Shown: in pieces, positions 50,671 through 60,162 of the stretch
Layout: the number at the start of each line of letters is the position of its first letter
How positions within the stretch are numbered: position 1 is the stretch's first letter
NCBI GenBank assembly: GCA_964389925.1
Contig: CAYMGE010000003.1
Coordinates: forward strand, 61,400 to 125,399
Reading direction: 5' to 3'
DNA: 64,000 nucleotides
DNA from: CALECP01 sp964389925
GTDB taxonomy: Bacteria > Chloroflexota > Anaerolineae > Promineifilales > Promineifilaceae
The notes under the pieces: model-generated
What the model was told of the DNA's origin: nothing
The model's database searches: none
Seen by the model: only the letters and a program-made list of their open reading frames with translations
Program-made: the position numbers and the translations under genes

Positions 50671-51633
50671 ATGGAACACCCTACATTTTCGATTGTTGCG
50701 CCCGTCTATAACGAAGAACCTGTCCTACATAGACTTTACGAGCGAATTCGTGAGGTGATGGATGGGACTGGCGAGACGTGGGAATTAGTGTTGGTGGATG
50801 ATGGCTCGCGGGATGGCTCGGCCGACATCATCGCCCAACTACATACCCAAGACCACCGTGTACGTGGCATCAGCTTTTCGCGCAACTTTGGCTTCCAAAT
50901 TGCCGTCACCGCCGGCCTTGACCAGACACGCGGCGAGGCCGTTATTCTCACTGATGCCGATCTGCAAGACCCGCCCGAAGTCATCCCCGACATGATCGCC
51001 AAGTGGCGCGAAGGGTATGATGTGGTTTATGGGGTGCGTGGGAATCGGCAGGGGGAAACGTGGTTCAAAAAGATCACCGCCAAGACATTCTACCGCACAA
51101 TTGATAGCATCACGGGTATCGACATTCCGCTCGACACGGGCGACTTCCGCCTGATGGATCGGCGCGTCGTCAACGTGATCGGCAATATGAAGGAGCGCAA
51201 TCGCTTTTTACGCGGGATGGTGCCATGGATCGGTTTTAAGCAGACGGGCGTTCAGTATGAGCGTCACGCCCGCTATGCCGGTCAGTCGAAGTTCAATAGC
51301 GTGCGTCGCATGTTGCCATTTGCAATTGACGCAATTACTAGCTTCTCCCACTTTCCATTACAGCTAGCGATGTATTTTGGCTTTTTCATCGCCTTTCTCA
51401 GCGCGGTAGCGATTATGTTGGTTTTCGTGTTGCGCTTGATGAATGGCGAGTTGAGTGGGCAGGCGACGACGCTGGCGGCGGTGCTATTTTTGGGCGGGAT
51501 TCAGTTGATCTCGCTGGGGATTATTGGGGAGTATATCGGCCGAATCTACGATGAAGTCAAAGGCCGGCCGCTCTATCTCATCGACCGCTCTTGGGGCATG
51601 GAAGAGCCAGTGAACAGCGACTCGCCTATTTGA
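50671..51633 (+). CDS. GT2 glycosyltransferase, polyprenyl-phosphate sugar synthase type
   Basis: Transfers a sugar from a nucleotide donor to polyprenyl phosphate at the membrane. 320 residues. The GT-A domain has IVAPVYNEE, VLVDDGSRDGS and the metal site LTDADLQDPPE; Q-F-R-R-type RFLRGMVPWIGFKQ marks the DPM1/GtrB group. Two C-terminal helices (about 235-255 and 268-292) anchor it. It could feed the GT-C enzyme at 18672, which needs such a donor. The 3' end overlaps the convergent methyltransferase by 8 bp. Confidence 0.92.
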   Translation: MEHPTFSIVAPVYNEEPVLHRLYERIREVMDGTGETWELVLVDDGSRDGSADIIAQLHTQDHRVRGISFSRNFGFQIAVTAGLDQTRGEAVILTDADLQDPPEVIPDMIAKWREGYDVVYGVRGNRQGETWFKKITAKTFYRTIDSITGIDIPLDTGDFRLMDRRVVNVIGNMKERNRFLRGMVPWIGFKQTGVQYERHARYAGQSKFNSVRRMLPFAIDAITSFSHFPLQLAMYFGFFIAFLSAVAIMLVFVLRLMNGELSGQATTLAAVLFLGGIQLISLGIIGEYIGRIYDEVKGRPLYLIDRSWGMEEPVNSDSPI

Positions 51634-52249
51634 ACGCCCACAAAATAAACAGCGGATCGCTTTCCTCTGGTTGAAAGATGCGAATTGAGGGGTTCTGCCA
51701 CTGTGCAGAAAATCGAAAATAGCTATTGACCAACCCTACATGCTCCTCATCGCTGCTGTATACCCACGCATTGACTGCCTTTGTTGGAAAACAGCGGTTT
51801 GAGAATGAGACGATAAACGCTCCCCCTAGTTTCAAAACCCGATAGACTTCTGCGAACAGTTCGAGCGGTTTTTGCAGATATTGCACAGAAACCGCACACA
51901 GAACGGCATCAAACAACTCGTCTGAGAATGGTAGTTTGGGATTCTTATTGAGGTCTTGGATGAAGTGGTCGGCGAGTTGGGGGTTGTCGGCGAGTTCGGC
52001 CGAGTTCATCCCATGCCCCATCACGGCCGTAAAGTTCTTGTTCTCCGGCAAATGGCTGCGCCAACTGCTCATCAAGTCGAGCAGCACGCAGCCGTCTGGC
52101 AGCATTTGGTCGTATAACGTCTTCAGATGCGCGATGGCAAGCTCATCAATATGCACAACTTTGCGCGGCGTTTCATAAAACTCGCTATCATCACTCTCAT
52201 CAAATTTATCGAAGTATTCAGGCGGGAACGCTTTTTCAGTCGTCGTCAT
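51626..52249 (-). CDS. Methyltransferase-like protein (type 11 fold)
   Basis: 207 residues. SAM motif I is weak (CVLLDLMSSWRSH), followed by GHGMN at the acidic strand position and the clear motif post-I/II FDAVLCAVSVQYLQKP, then VLKLGGAFIVSFSNRCFP. The glycine-rich loop G-x-G-x-G is replaced, so activity is uncertain, but this variant recurs in the type 11 group. A TAAAGT box stands 6 nt before ATG 52249. Substrate unknown. Confidence 0.75.
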   Translation of the reverse strand: MTTTEKAFPPEYFDKFDESDDSEFYETPRKVVHIDELAIAHLKTLYDQMLPDGCVLLDLMSSWRSHLPENKNFTAVMGHGMNSAELADNPQLADHFIQDLNKNPKLPFSDELFDAVLCAVSVQYLQKPLELFAEVYRVLKLGGAFIVSFSNRCFPTKAVNAWVYSSDEEHVGLVNSYFRFSAQWQNPSIRIFQPEESDPLFILWAFK

Positions 52250-52324
52250 CTGAGTACTTTACAAGACGGTCGGCCGAAAATCACGTCCCCTTTATAAAAC
52301 TTGTAGATTGTCTGGAAACTCAAA

Positions 52325-53926
52325 TCAGTAGCCCGCCACGATGCCGTCTTTACGTGGTTCTGTCCCGCCGAGCAGCACGCCATCCTCACGACGCACGATC
52401 ACTTGCCCACCCCCATAGCTCCATCGGCCGCCGCTACCAGCAATCACATGACCACGCCGCGCCAACGCCCCCTGCACCCCAGATGGCAAGGCCGTCTCTA
52501 GCGCAACGATGTTGTCCTTTTGCCAGTTGAAGCGCGGTGCATCGAGCGCATCCTGTGGCAACATGCCAAACTCCATCATGTTGAGACCCACTTGCAGATG
52601 TCCCTGTGGCTGCATGAAACCGCCCATGACACCAAAGCTACTCCATGCCTGTCCATTTTTGGTCAGGAAGCCGGGAATAATTGTGTGATAGGGGCGTTTG
52701 CCGGGGGCGGCAACGTTGGCGTGACCAGTTTCAAGCGTAAAGTTTGCACCGCGATTTTGGAGTTGTATGCCTGTCGTGCCTGCTGTAATGCCGCTGCCAA
52801 AGCCCATGTAGAGGCTTTGAATCCAGCTAACCATGTTGCCGTCTGCATCGGCCGTCGTCAGATAAACGGTGTCGCTTTGCTGATTGGGATTGCCCGGCCG
52901 ATGGATTTGGGCGCGTGCAAAATCAAGCTGCTGGCGACGTGTGTAGGCATAGTCGATGCTCAAGAGCGCATCGAGCGGAATATCGGCATGTTTCGGATCA
53001 GCGATATATTTGGCAGCATCCGCAAAGGCGAGTTTGGTCGCTTCGATCAGGGCATGATAGTAATCGACGCTGCCATAGCCAAGCCGCTGTAATTCGAGAC
53101 CATCGACAATGTTGAGCGCAAGCAGGGCGGTCAGCCCCTGTCCATTGGGCGGGATTTCGTGCATCTCAAATTGTTCGCCATTGGCATTTGTGTATATTGC
53201 AGAGATTGGCTCGACCCATTCGGCATCGTAGCTGGCGAGATCATCCTCGCTGAGATAACCACCATCCGCTTGGACGGCCTGTATGATCTGTGCGGCGATC
53301 TCGCCTGTATAAAACGCATCGTAGCCAGCATCAGCGAGGGTGCGAAGCGTTTGGGCAAACTCAAGATTACGAAAAATATCAGCGACGGCGGGCGTTTTGC
53401 CATTAGGCAGCCACACTCGCGCTGAGTCGGGCAGGCGACTCATTTTTTCCTGCGAAAATGCCCATGCGCGGGCGATGTTGGGGCTAACAGGAAATCCATT
53501 TTCAGCGTAGTCGATTGCATCGGCGAGCAGCGTGTCGAGGCCGCACGTGCCAAACTTTTCGAGCGCGAGTTGCCACGCACGGATGCTGCCCGGCACGGTG
53601 ACGGTTGCACCGCCGAGCGTTGGCATTGTGTCGCCATGTGCGTCACGAAGAGCCGCAACGTCGAGTGCTTGCGAGGCAAAGCCGCTACCGTTGATGCCAT
53701 AGAGTTTTTGCTCACGGGCGTTCCAAATCAGGGCGAATGCGTCGCCACCGATGCCTGTCGAGCAGGGTTCGACGACGCACATCGTCGCCATCGTGGCGAT
53801 GGCTGCGTCGATTGCATTGCCACCACGTCGCAAGATATTGAGACCAGATTGGGCGGCGAGGGGTTGGCTGGTGGCGACCATTCCTGCTCGGCCGAAGACT
53901 GATTGTCGTTGTGTGAGATAGTTCAT
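52325..53926 (-). CDS. ggt: Gamma-glutamyltranspeptidase family hydrolase
   Basis: Ntn-hydrolase that splits gamma-glutamyl compounds such as glutathione. 533 residues. N-terminal GGNAIDAAIA and EPCSTGIGGDAF; the self-cleavage site has S-D-T-V-Y-L-T-T-A-D, where Thr becomes the new N-terminus and nucleophile. The C-terminal signature PGKRPYHTIIPG and GVMGGFMQPQGH is present. No signal peptide, which fits cytoplasmic or YwrD-like GGT members rather than the secreted form. TAAAAT ends 7 nt before ATG 53926: leaderless. Confidence 0.92.
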   Translation of the reverse strand: MNYLTQRQSVFGRAGMVATSQPLAAQSGLNILRRGGNAIDAAIATMATMCVVEPCSTGIGGDAFALIWNAREQKLYGINGSGFASQALDVAALRDAHGDTMPTLGGATVTVPGSIRAWQLALEKFGTCGLDTLLADAIDYAENGFPVSPNIARAWAFSQEKMSRLPDSARVWLPNGKTPAVADIFRNLEFAQTLRTLADAGYDAFYTGEIAAQIIQAVQADGGYLSEDDLASYDAEWVEPISAIYTNANGEQFEMHEIPPNGQGLTALLALNIVDGLELQRLGYGSVDYYHALIEATKLAFADAAKYIADPKHADIPLDALLSIDYAYTRRQQLDFARAQIHRPGNPNQQSDTVYLTTADADGNMVSWIQSLYMGFGSGITAGTTGIQLQNRGANFTLETGHANVAAPGKRPYHTIIPGFLTKNGQAWSSFGVMGGFMQPQGHLQVGLNMMEFGMLPQDALDAPRFNWQKDNIVALETALPSGVQGALARRGHVIAGSGGRWSYGGGQVIVRREDGVLLGGTEPRKDGIVAGY

Positions 53927-54038
53927 GCGCTAGATTTTAGACTGAAGGTTGGTAAAGTCATAATCAAGTCGATAAACTCACAATATTGAGAAAAACCTCA
54001 CCCTATGCCACAATCTATTATGATTGTGCCTCTCTGAC

Positions 54039-55262
54039 ATGCACATTCTGCACATCGTTCACCAAATGCTGCCCGAATTTATGGGTGGCATTGAAGTTTA
54101 CACACGCAATCTCTCGCGTGAGCAAGCAAAACTCGGTCATCGCGTCTCGGTCATCGCCCCTTCCCCAAGTGCAACCACTTTGCACAGCATGGATGAAGGG
54201 GTCGATCTTTACCATGTGCCAGTTGGCAAACAAAGTCGCACCCGCGTTCTGCTGAGTACATTTCATCAGCCAACGCTGGCAGCCGCGATTGCTAATCTAT
54301 TGCCGAGCGTAGACATCATCCATGTACAACATTTGATGGGAATTCCGCTGTCGGTTTTTGAGCAGATTCGAGCGGCAAATATCCCCTATGTACTGACGCT
54401 CAATGACTATTGGTGGCCGTGTGCCAATGCCCAGCTCATTACAAACTATGATGAGACGATTTGCGCTGGCCCGGACGCAAAGTGGCACAATTGCGCTCGC
54501 TGTGCGCTGGCGCGGGCGGGATTGCCAGACAAAGTGGGGCGGGGAATTCTCGGCCGATTCTTCCAATATCGCCACACCAAGCTACATCCTATTTTCACAC
54601 AGGCAACACACGTCATTGCCGTTTCCAATTTTGTCCGCACAACCTATCGGGAATTGGGATTTGACAACCCAAACTTTAGCGTCATTCCCACAGGGATTCA
54701 GCAGCCAAAACGAGTCGCACATGAGCCGCATGACGGCCTGCACGCCGTTTTCTTAGGCAGCATCGCACGTCAAAAAGGGGTCGAACCGCTTGTTAAGGCA
54801 TTCAACAGATTGCCAGAGAGCTTTCACCTTACGATTGCAGGGGGGCTGGAAACGTTCCCTAACTATGCGAACCATGTTCGTCAATTGGTGACGCATCCTA
54901 ACATTCGGTTTATAGGGCGGATTCCGCATGATGAGATTGGCAGGGTGTTGGCATCGGCCGATTTTGCCATCTTGCCAACCCTCTGGTACGAAGCCTCGCC
55001 GCTGACCATCGACGAGTTCTTCGCTGCCGGTCTGCCCGTCGTCGCCAGTAATCTTGGCGCGATGCCTGAAAAGATTGGACATGAGATAGACGGGCTACTG
55101 TTTCCGACGGGGGATGTTGATACACTGCATCATACATTATTACGATTACAAGATGAGGATGGTTTATTGGAAACGTTGCAATCAAACGTGCGCCCACCCG
55201 TTACGCTGGCTTGGCATATCGAACAAATTATGGCACTTTATCGAACCATTGTGGCAGATTAA
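54039..55262 (+). CDS. GT4 glycosyltransferase
   Basis: GT-B fold retaining enzyme adding a sugar to a lipid-linked glycan. 407 residues. N-terminal HQMLPEFMGGIEVYTRNLS; C-terminal donor site ARQKGVEPLVKAF, then GRIPHDEIGRVLASADFAILPTLWYEASPLTIDEFFAAGLPVV with the conserved E-x7-E. A central Cys cluster (CANAQL..C..C.RC) is odd for the family. First of three consecutive envelope polysaccharide genes. Start set at ATG 54039 (MHILHIVHQ). Confidence 0.88.
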   Translation: MHILHIVHQMLPEFMGGIEVYTRNLSREQAKLGHRVSVIAPSPSATTLHSMDEGVDLYHVPVGKQSRTRVLLSTFHQPTLAAAIANLLPSVDIIHVQHLMGIPLSVFEQIRAANIPYVLTLNDYWWPCANAQLITNYDETICAGPDAKWHNCARCALARAGLPDKVGRGILGRFFQYRHTKLHPIFTQATHVIAVSNFVRTTYRELGFDNPNFSVIPTGIQQPKRVAHEPHDGLHAVFLGSIARQKGVEPLVKAFNRLPESFHLTIAGGLETFPNYANHVRQLVTHPNIRFIGRIPHDEIGRVLASADFAILPTLWYEASPLTIDEFFAAGLPVVASNLGAMPEKIGHEIDGLLFPTGDVDTLHHTLLRLQDEDGLLETLQSNVRPPVTLAWHIEQIMALYRTIVAD

Positions 55263-55316
55263 CGTCTTTCTCGCGCACGACACAATCACAAACAGAGCGT
55301 TATAATGTCTCTCGCT

Positions 55317-56435
55317 ATGCGGAAAATCGGGATCAATGCACATCTTTTGTCGGGTCAGGCAGGCTATCGTCAGGCAGGAATTCACACCTACATTTCGCAA
55401 TTGCTCAACCATCTTCCCGTGTCGGATGACCTCACTTATCATGTCTTCACGCAGCAAGGAGCCGATCAATTTCTAAATGGCAATCTGCAAGTCGAGATGA
55501 GCCGTTTGCCAACGGAAAATCCGCTGGTGCGAATTGCGTGGGAGCAGGCGGCGTGGTGGGCGTTGGCAAAGCGGGCGCGGGTCGATGTGCTACATAGCAT
55601 GGCATTTGTCACACCACTTGTCGCGCCACTACCCAAAATCGTGACTGTCTACGATCTGAGTTTTATTCACTTTCCTGAGCGATACACAAAATTCAAGCGT
55701 CTATATTTGCAAACCCAAACACGGCGATCTGTGCAATCGGCCGATCTCACCATCGCCATCTCCGAAGATGGCAAACGTGACATTGAGCAGGTGTTCGGGG
55801 TGTCGGCAGAGAAAATTGCCGTCGTCACGCCGGGGGTCAGCGACATCTATCGGCCGCTACCACAAGCTGATATTGCTCGCTTCAAACAAGAGAAAGAGCT
55901 GACACGCCCATTTATCCTACACGTCGGCACACTACAACCGCGTAAAAACATCCCTGTGTTGCTGCGAGCCTTTGCACAATTAAAAGACCGTAAACTCGAT
56001 CTCGTGCTAGTTGGTGGCAAAGGCTGGCTCTTTGACGAAATTTTCGCGCTTGTCGAGCAGTTAAACTTAAGAGAACAGGTGCGATTTACGGGATTTGTCC
56101 CCGATTTCGAGCTGCCACTCTGGTATAATTCGGCCGAACTTTTCGTGTTCCCCTCGATCTATGAGGGTTTTGGCATTCCTGCGGCCGATGCAATGGCGTG
56201 TGGCACACCCGTCATCGCTGCCAACACATCTTCCTTGCCAGAGGTGGTTGGCGAAGCAGGACTACTCTTTGAATCGCAAGTTGTATCAGCGTTGACCGAG
56301 CGTATCGCAAGCGTTCTTTACGATCCTGTGCAGGCTGTTAGAATGCGCGAACAGGGTCTTGTACAAGCGAGGAAATTTTCATGGAAACAATCTGGCAGAA
56401 AGATGGCAGTACTGTACCGTCAACAAAGCGTATGA
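55317..56435 (+). CDS. GT4 glycosyltransferase (mannosyl/rhamnosyltransferase-like)
   Basis: 372 residues, GT-B fold. It begins MRKIGINAHLLSG with the glycine-rich acceptor loop AGIHTYI and has HVGTLQPRKN, GFVPDFELPLWYNSAELFVFPS and YEGFGIPAADAMACGTPV with the E-x7-E pair. An ATG at 55305 is part of the TATAAT box itself (55301-55306), so the start at 55317 is preferred and is probably leaderless. The TGA overlaps the ATG of the sugar transferase (ATGA). Confidence 0.88.
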   Translation: MRKIGINAHLLSGQAGYRQAGIHTYISQLLNHLPVSDDLTYHVFTQQGADQFLNGNLQVEMSRLPTENPLVRIAWEQAAWWALAKRARVDVLHSMAFVTPLVAPLPKIVTVYDLSFIHFPERYTKFKRLYLQTQTRRSVQSADLTIAISEDGKRDIEQVFGVSAEKIAVVTPGVSDIYRPLPQADIARFKQEKELTRPFILHVGTLQPRKNIPVLLRAFAQLKDRKLDLVLVGGKGWLFDEIFALVEQLNLREQVRFTGFVPDFELPLWYNSAELFVFPSIYEGFGIPAADAMACGTPVIAANTSSLPEVVGEAGLLFESQVVSALTERIASVLYDPVQAVRMREQGLVQARKFSWKQSGRKMAVLYRQQSV

Positions 56436-57856
56436 GTAGTGTATTCGCTCATCGGCGTGTTCGTTATTGGACAATCGCCACAGACTTTCTTCTGATCAAC
56501 TTCGGTTTTATCTTAGCGTTTCTGGCTCGTTACCGTTGGCAATGGTTGCGACAGGTCGAGACAGAATTCCAGCATCAGGCAGCAGAGTACATTCCACAGC
56601 AAATTTTGCTAAACGTCGTGCTGTTTCTCGCCTTTTCGCAATTGAGTATTTGGCGGCGACGGCGTGGGGAAGCATGGTCGGATGAAGTGTATCGCATCAG
56701 CTATGCCGTCTTGGCCAGCTTTATTGTTCTCATGGCCTATCAATTCATCGTTCGCCCAGATGCCAACTCGCGTCTGATGATGTTTTGGGCAACGCTTTTC
56801 ATTGGCGGCCTGCTGGCAACAGCACGACTGATCCGACGCTTCATTTTAGCCGCACTCTACAAACGCGAAATAGGCACAGATCGCGTTGTGATCGTCGGCA
56901 GCGGCGAGGCTGGGCGTGGGGTTATCCGCACCTTGCTGGCACGTCCTGACTTGGGCTATAAGGCAACCGGGTTCTTAGATGATGGAACGAGTCTCGGCTC
57001 ACGGCGCATTCCACGTCTTGGCACATGGCAAGACCTTGAGAAAACGCTCAAAGCACGCCCAGAGACACACTCTGTCTTTATTGCCATGCCGGCCGGTCGC
57101 CACGACGACATTATGCAGATGACACAGGTTTGTCTCGAAAACAACGTTCGCGCTCAGATCGTGCCAGATATGCTGCAACTGAGTTTGGGGCGCGTCGAGA
57201 TGACAAGCATGGGCGGCATTCCCGTTATCAGTGTGCGCGAGACACAGGTTAGCACGGTCAATCGCATTCTCAAACGCTTACTCGATTTGGCAATTGTAGC
57301 CATCGTGGCGATTCCCGCGCTGCTGATTTCGGCCGCCGTCGCCATCGCCATCAAGCTCGATGATGGCGGCCCCGTCTTCTATCGTGCCAAGCGCGTTGGG
57401 CAAGATGGCGAAGCATTTGGCATGTATAAATTCCGCTCGATGGTCATGAATGCGGATCAATTGCGGGCAAAATTGTGGGAACAAAATGAGGCGGATGGCC
57501 CTATCTTTAAGATTAAAGATGATCCACGTTTGACAAAGGTCGGCCGATTTATCCGCCGCATGAGCATCGACGAAATCCCGCAATTTTTCAACATCGCGCT
57601 TGGTCAAATGAGTTTTGTCGGCCCTCGCCCCCCTATTCAAGATGAGGTGGATAAGTATGAAGAGTGGCACTATCGTCGTCTCGATATGCGCGGCGGGTTG
57701 ACGGGATTGTGGCAGGTTAGCGGCCGAGCCGACCTGACCTTTGATGAAGCGGTTCTGCTCGATGTGTACTACATCGAGAACTGGTCACTGGCTATGGACA
57801 TCCGCATCATCTTGCAAACGATTCCGTACATCTTGTTGCGACGTGGTGCATATTAG
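56432..57856 (+). CDS. Undecaprenyl-phosphate sugar transferase (WcaJ/CpsE type)
   Basis: Starts exopolysaccharide repeat assembly by moving a sugar-1-phosphate to undecaprenyl phosphate. 474 residues. Four N-terminal helices, a Rossmann-like CoA-binding region with VVIVGSGEAGRGVIRTLL, a fifth helix (about 288-310) and the catalytic domain: FYRAKRVGQDGEAFGMYKFRSM, DDPRLTKVGRFIRRMSIDEIPQF, MSFVGPRPP and GLTGLWQVSGR. The ATG overlaps the GT4 stop, giving translational coupling; a start at 56381 would overlap by 55 bp and is less likely. The sugar is not predictable. Confidence 0.93.
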   Translation: MSSVFAHRRVRYWTIATDFLLINFGFILAFLARYRWQWLRQVETEFQHQAAEYIPQQILLNVVLFLAFSQLSIWRRRRGEAWSDEVYRISYAVLASFIVLMAYQFIVRPDANSRLMMFWATLFIGGLLATARLIRRFILAALYKREIGTDRVVIVGSGEAGRGVIRTLLARPDLGYKATGFLDDGTSLGSRRIPRLGTWQDLEKTLKARPETHSVFIAMPAGRHDDIMQMTQVCLENNVRAQIVPDMLQLSLGRVEMTSMGGIPVISVRETQVSTVNRILKRLLDLAIVAIVAIPALLISAAVAIAIKLDDGGPVFYRAKRVGQDGEAFGMYKFRSMVMNADQLRAKLWEQNEADGPIFKIKDDPRLTKVGRFIRRMSIDEIPQFFNIALGQMSFVGPRPPIQDEVDKYEEWHYRRLDMRGGLTGLWQVSGRADLTFDEAVLLDVYYIENWSLAMDIRIILQTIPYILLRRGAY

Positions 57857-57872
57857 CCTAAAAGCATGTCGC

Positions 57873-57958
57873 GTATTGCGTATCTAGTTTACGCAATACA
57901 TCCAACCTTTATAAAACCAGTTATTCGCGTTCGTTCGATAAGAACGAGCGCGATTTTT
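57873..57958 (+). promoter_or_regulatory. thrC leader with two hairpins, the second a terminator
   Basis: Hairpin 1: GTATTGCGTA (57873-57882) with TACGCAATAC (57890-57899). Hairpin 2: TCGCGTTCGTTC (57925-57936) with GAACGAGCGCGA (57942-57953), then TTTTT, ending 14 nt before thrC. Hairpin 2 is an intrinsic terminator. It may simply close the polysaccharide operon or act as an attenuator for thrC; no T-box core is present. Confidence 0.65.
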
Positions 57959-57972
57959 GTTGAGAAGAAGTT

Positions 57973-59256
57973 ATGATCAACTATTACAGCACCAACCACA
58001 ATGCGCCAGCCGTGTCATTTCGTGAAGCTCTTTTTCGCGGACTTGCGCCTGATGGGGGGCTTTATTTCCCGACAGAATTTCCAAAATTTAGTTCAGAAGA
58101 GATCGATGATTTGCGCGGTCAGTCGTTGCCAGAGGTCGCTTATCGCGTGTTAGCGAAATGGTTTGGCGATGAGATTGCGGATGAGGCGATCCGCCAAATC
58201 GCCAACGACGCACAAAATTTCCCGATCCCGATGCACAAGGTTGGCGACCTGCATCTGCTAGAGCTTTTTCATGGGCCGACATTGGCCTTCAAAGATGTCG
58301 CGGCGCAGAATCTGCCACGTTTGATGTCGCATTTTTTGCAACAAGAAGCGCGTGAAGTCACGTTGTTGGTAGCGACGAGTGGCGACACGGGTGGCGCGAT
58401 CGCACATGGATTTTCAGATGTGCCAAATATAAAGGTGGTCGTACTGTTTCCCAAAGGTCGCGTGAGCGCGTTACAAGAGGAACAGTTGACCCGCGTGGCG
58501 GACAACGTGATTCCCGTTGAGGTGGATGGCTTTTTTGATGACTGTCAGGCGATGGTCAAGCGTGCGTTTAATGATGAGGCGTTGGTTGGGCTAAATTTGA
58601 CGAGCGCGAATAGCATTAGCATCGGCCGCCTAATCCCTCAAATCATCTACTACGCCTATGTATATGCTGTGCTAGGGCGCGACGACATCCAATTTATCGT
58701 CCCATCGGGCAACTTTGGCAACATAACAGGCGGTCTATTTGCGCGAGAAATGGGGCTACCCTTTCACAGTTTTATCGCCGCGACCAATGCCAATGACTCG
58801 GCCGTGCGCTACATCGAAACAGGACAGTATGCACCATCTGAGACGATAGCCACCCTTTCAAACGCGATGGATGTAGGCAATCCAAGCAACTTTGTGCGTA
58901 TTTTAGAACTATTTGAGCATGAGTACGAAGCTGTACGTGATGTGTTGACAGCGGCGCAGGTCGATGATGCGGCAACCGTGAAAACGATGTGCGACGTATA
59001 CAGACGCGAAAAGTATCTGCTCGACCCACATACAGCGGTTGGCTGGCGCGTCGCGCAGGAGTTGGGGGATGCGGAAATGGCGCGGGTGCTTGTGTCAACG
59101 GCTGCATCAGTCAAGTTTGCAGAGGAGATTATGCAGGCAGCGGGGATTGTGGTCAATAATGCGGCCGAGATTGCTGCATTGCAACAGCGGCCTAAACGCA
59201 AGCTGGCGATTCCGAATGAGTATGCGGCGCTTGTGACGATGCTTCATTCGCTCTGA
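57973..59256 (+). CDS. thrC: Threonine synthase
   Basis: PLP enzyme turning O-phosphohomoserine into threonine. 427 residues. The N-terminus YYSTNHNAPAVSFREAL..GLAPDGGLY is diagnostic. PLP Lys107 is in GPTLAFKDVA, and the phosphate loop ATSGDTGGA follows. IVPSGNFGNITGG is the second PLP loop. The length and N-terminus place it in the ThrC class of Proteobacteria and fungi rather than the short Bacillus class. RBS AGAAG precedes ATG 57973. No hom or thrB gene is adjacent. Confidence 0.95.
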   Translation: MINYYSTNHNAPAVSFREALFRGLAPDGGLYFPTEFPKFSSEEIDDLRGQSLPEVAYRVLAKWFGDEIADEAIRQIANDAQNFPIPMHKVGDLHLLELFHGPTLAFKDVAAQNLPRLMSHFLQQEAREVTLLVATSGDTGGAIAHGFSDVPNIKVVVLFPKGRVSALQEEQLTRVADNVIPVEVDGFFDDCQAMVKRAFNDEALVGLNLTSANSISIGRLIPQIIYYAYVYAVLGRDDIQFIVPSGNFGNITGGLFAREMGLPFHSFIAATNANDSAVRYIETGQYAPSETIATLSNAMDVGNPSNFVRILELFEHEYEAVRDVLTAAQVDDAATVKTMCDVYRREKYLLDPHTAVGWRVAQELGDAEMARVLVSTAASVKFAEEIMQAAGIVVNNAAEIAALQQRPKRKLAIPNEYAALVTMLHSL

Positions 59257-59263
59257 TATATCT

Positions 59264-60085
59264 TTAATCCACCAACTCAATCCCCTGTCTAGCTAGTCGC
59301 TCTTGCACAAAGGCGAGTAGACGCGGCCGCAAAACAGCAGCTTTGCCAAAACGAGCCTTTGCCACAATTTTTAACTCTACGGTCTGTCCAATATGGCCTG
59401 TTTCGTTGATGATGCGCCAAGGCTCGACTAAATTTGGCAGGCGCAACATCGCTGTATCACTCCATGCTTCGAGCATTTCAAGCGTTTGAGTGAGGTTTTC
59501 GGCCGAGACCTGTATCCGTACATCTGCCTGCGAATGTAAGCCGCGACTAAAGTTGCGGCTTACTCGAATCTCACCGTTTGGTATCGTGTAAATCTCGCCT
59601 GTCTCTGCCCGTAACAGCGTTGTTCGCAAGTTGACATTCTCAACCATTCCGATCACCGATGAGGGTACGAGTAGCTCAACTTTTTCCCCCACATCAAAGG
59701 GGTCTTCAAATAAAAAGGTGAAGCCTGTGAAGAAATCCTTGACGAGCGGCATCAAGCCTAAGCCGAATGCGGCCGCAAATAGGCTTGCCATCCAAACTAA
59801 GTTGTCTGCCCCAATGGCTGGCAGCAGTGACAACAAAGTTGCCAAGGCAAACAAGACAAATGTCGTCACACTGGCTAACATTCGTTGAATTGTGTCGATG
59901 CGCTCCTCCCGCAAAGGTGTGCGGCGATTGCGCCGTAGTCGCTGTGTGAATGCTAGCCCACGAATAGTACGGCGTGCAATGTGACTGATAATCCATGCAA
60001 GCGAAAAGTAGGTGATGGCTCGCACTACATGACCTACATATTCGGTCAAGTTTGGTATCTCTAGTAGTTGGCGAATAAAATCCAT
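59264..60085 (-). CDS. Small-conductance mechanosensitive channel (MscS family)
   Basis: Releases solutes on hypo-osmotic shock. 273 residues. Three to four helices: one near 20-40 and pairs near 75-95 and 97-120. The pore-lining region AAAFGLGLMPLVKDFFTGFTFLFEDPFDVGEKVEL matches the MscS core, followed by the beta domain VENVNLRTTLLRAETGEIYTIPNGEI. TAGAAT ends 6 nt before ATG 60085, so the mRNA is probably leaderless; GTG at 60091 is the alternative start. Convergent with thrC, 7 bp apart. Confidence 0.9.
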   Translation of the reverse strand: MDFIRQLLEIPNLTEYVGHVVRAITYFSLAWIISHIARRTIRGLAFTQRLRRNRRTPLREERIDTIQRMLASVTTFVLFALATLLSLLPAIGADNLVWMASLFAAAFGLGLMPLVKDFFTGFTFLFEDPFDVGEKVELLVPSSVIGMVENVNLRTTLLRAETGEIYTIPNGEIRVSRNFSRGLHSQADVRIQVSAENLTQTLEMLEAWSDTAMLRLPNLVEPWRIINETGHIGQTVELKIVAKARFGKAAVLRPRLLAFVQERLARQGIELVD

Positions 60086-60162
60086 CCCCACATTCTAAGC
60101 ATGGTTGGTACGAATGCTCTAAACTCTTATTCTCGACACAGACCGTTTGTTATCATTGCATA

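Noticed and set aside
57873..57899. First thrC-leader hairpin as the terminator of the sugar transferase gene
   Set aside because: No T tract follows it; only the second hairpin has one.
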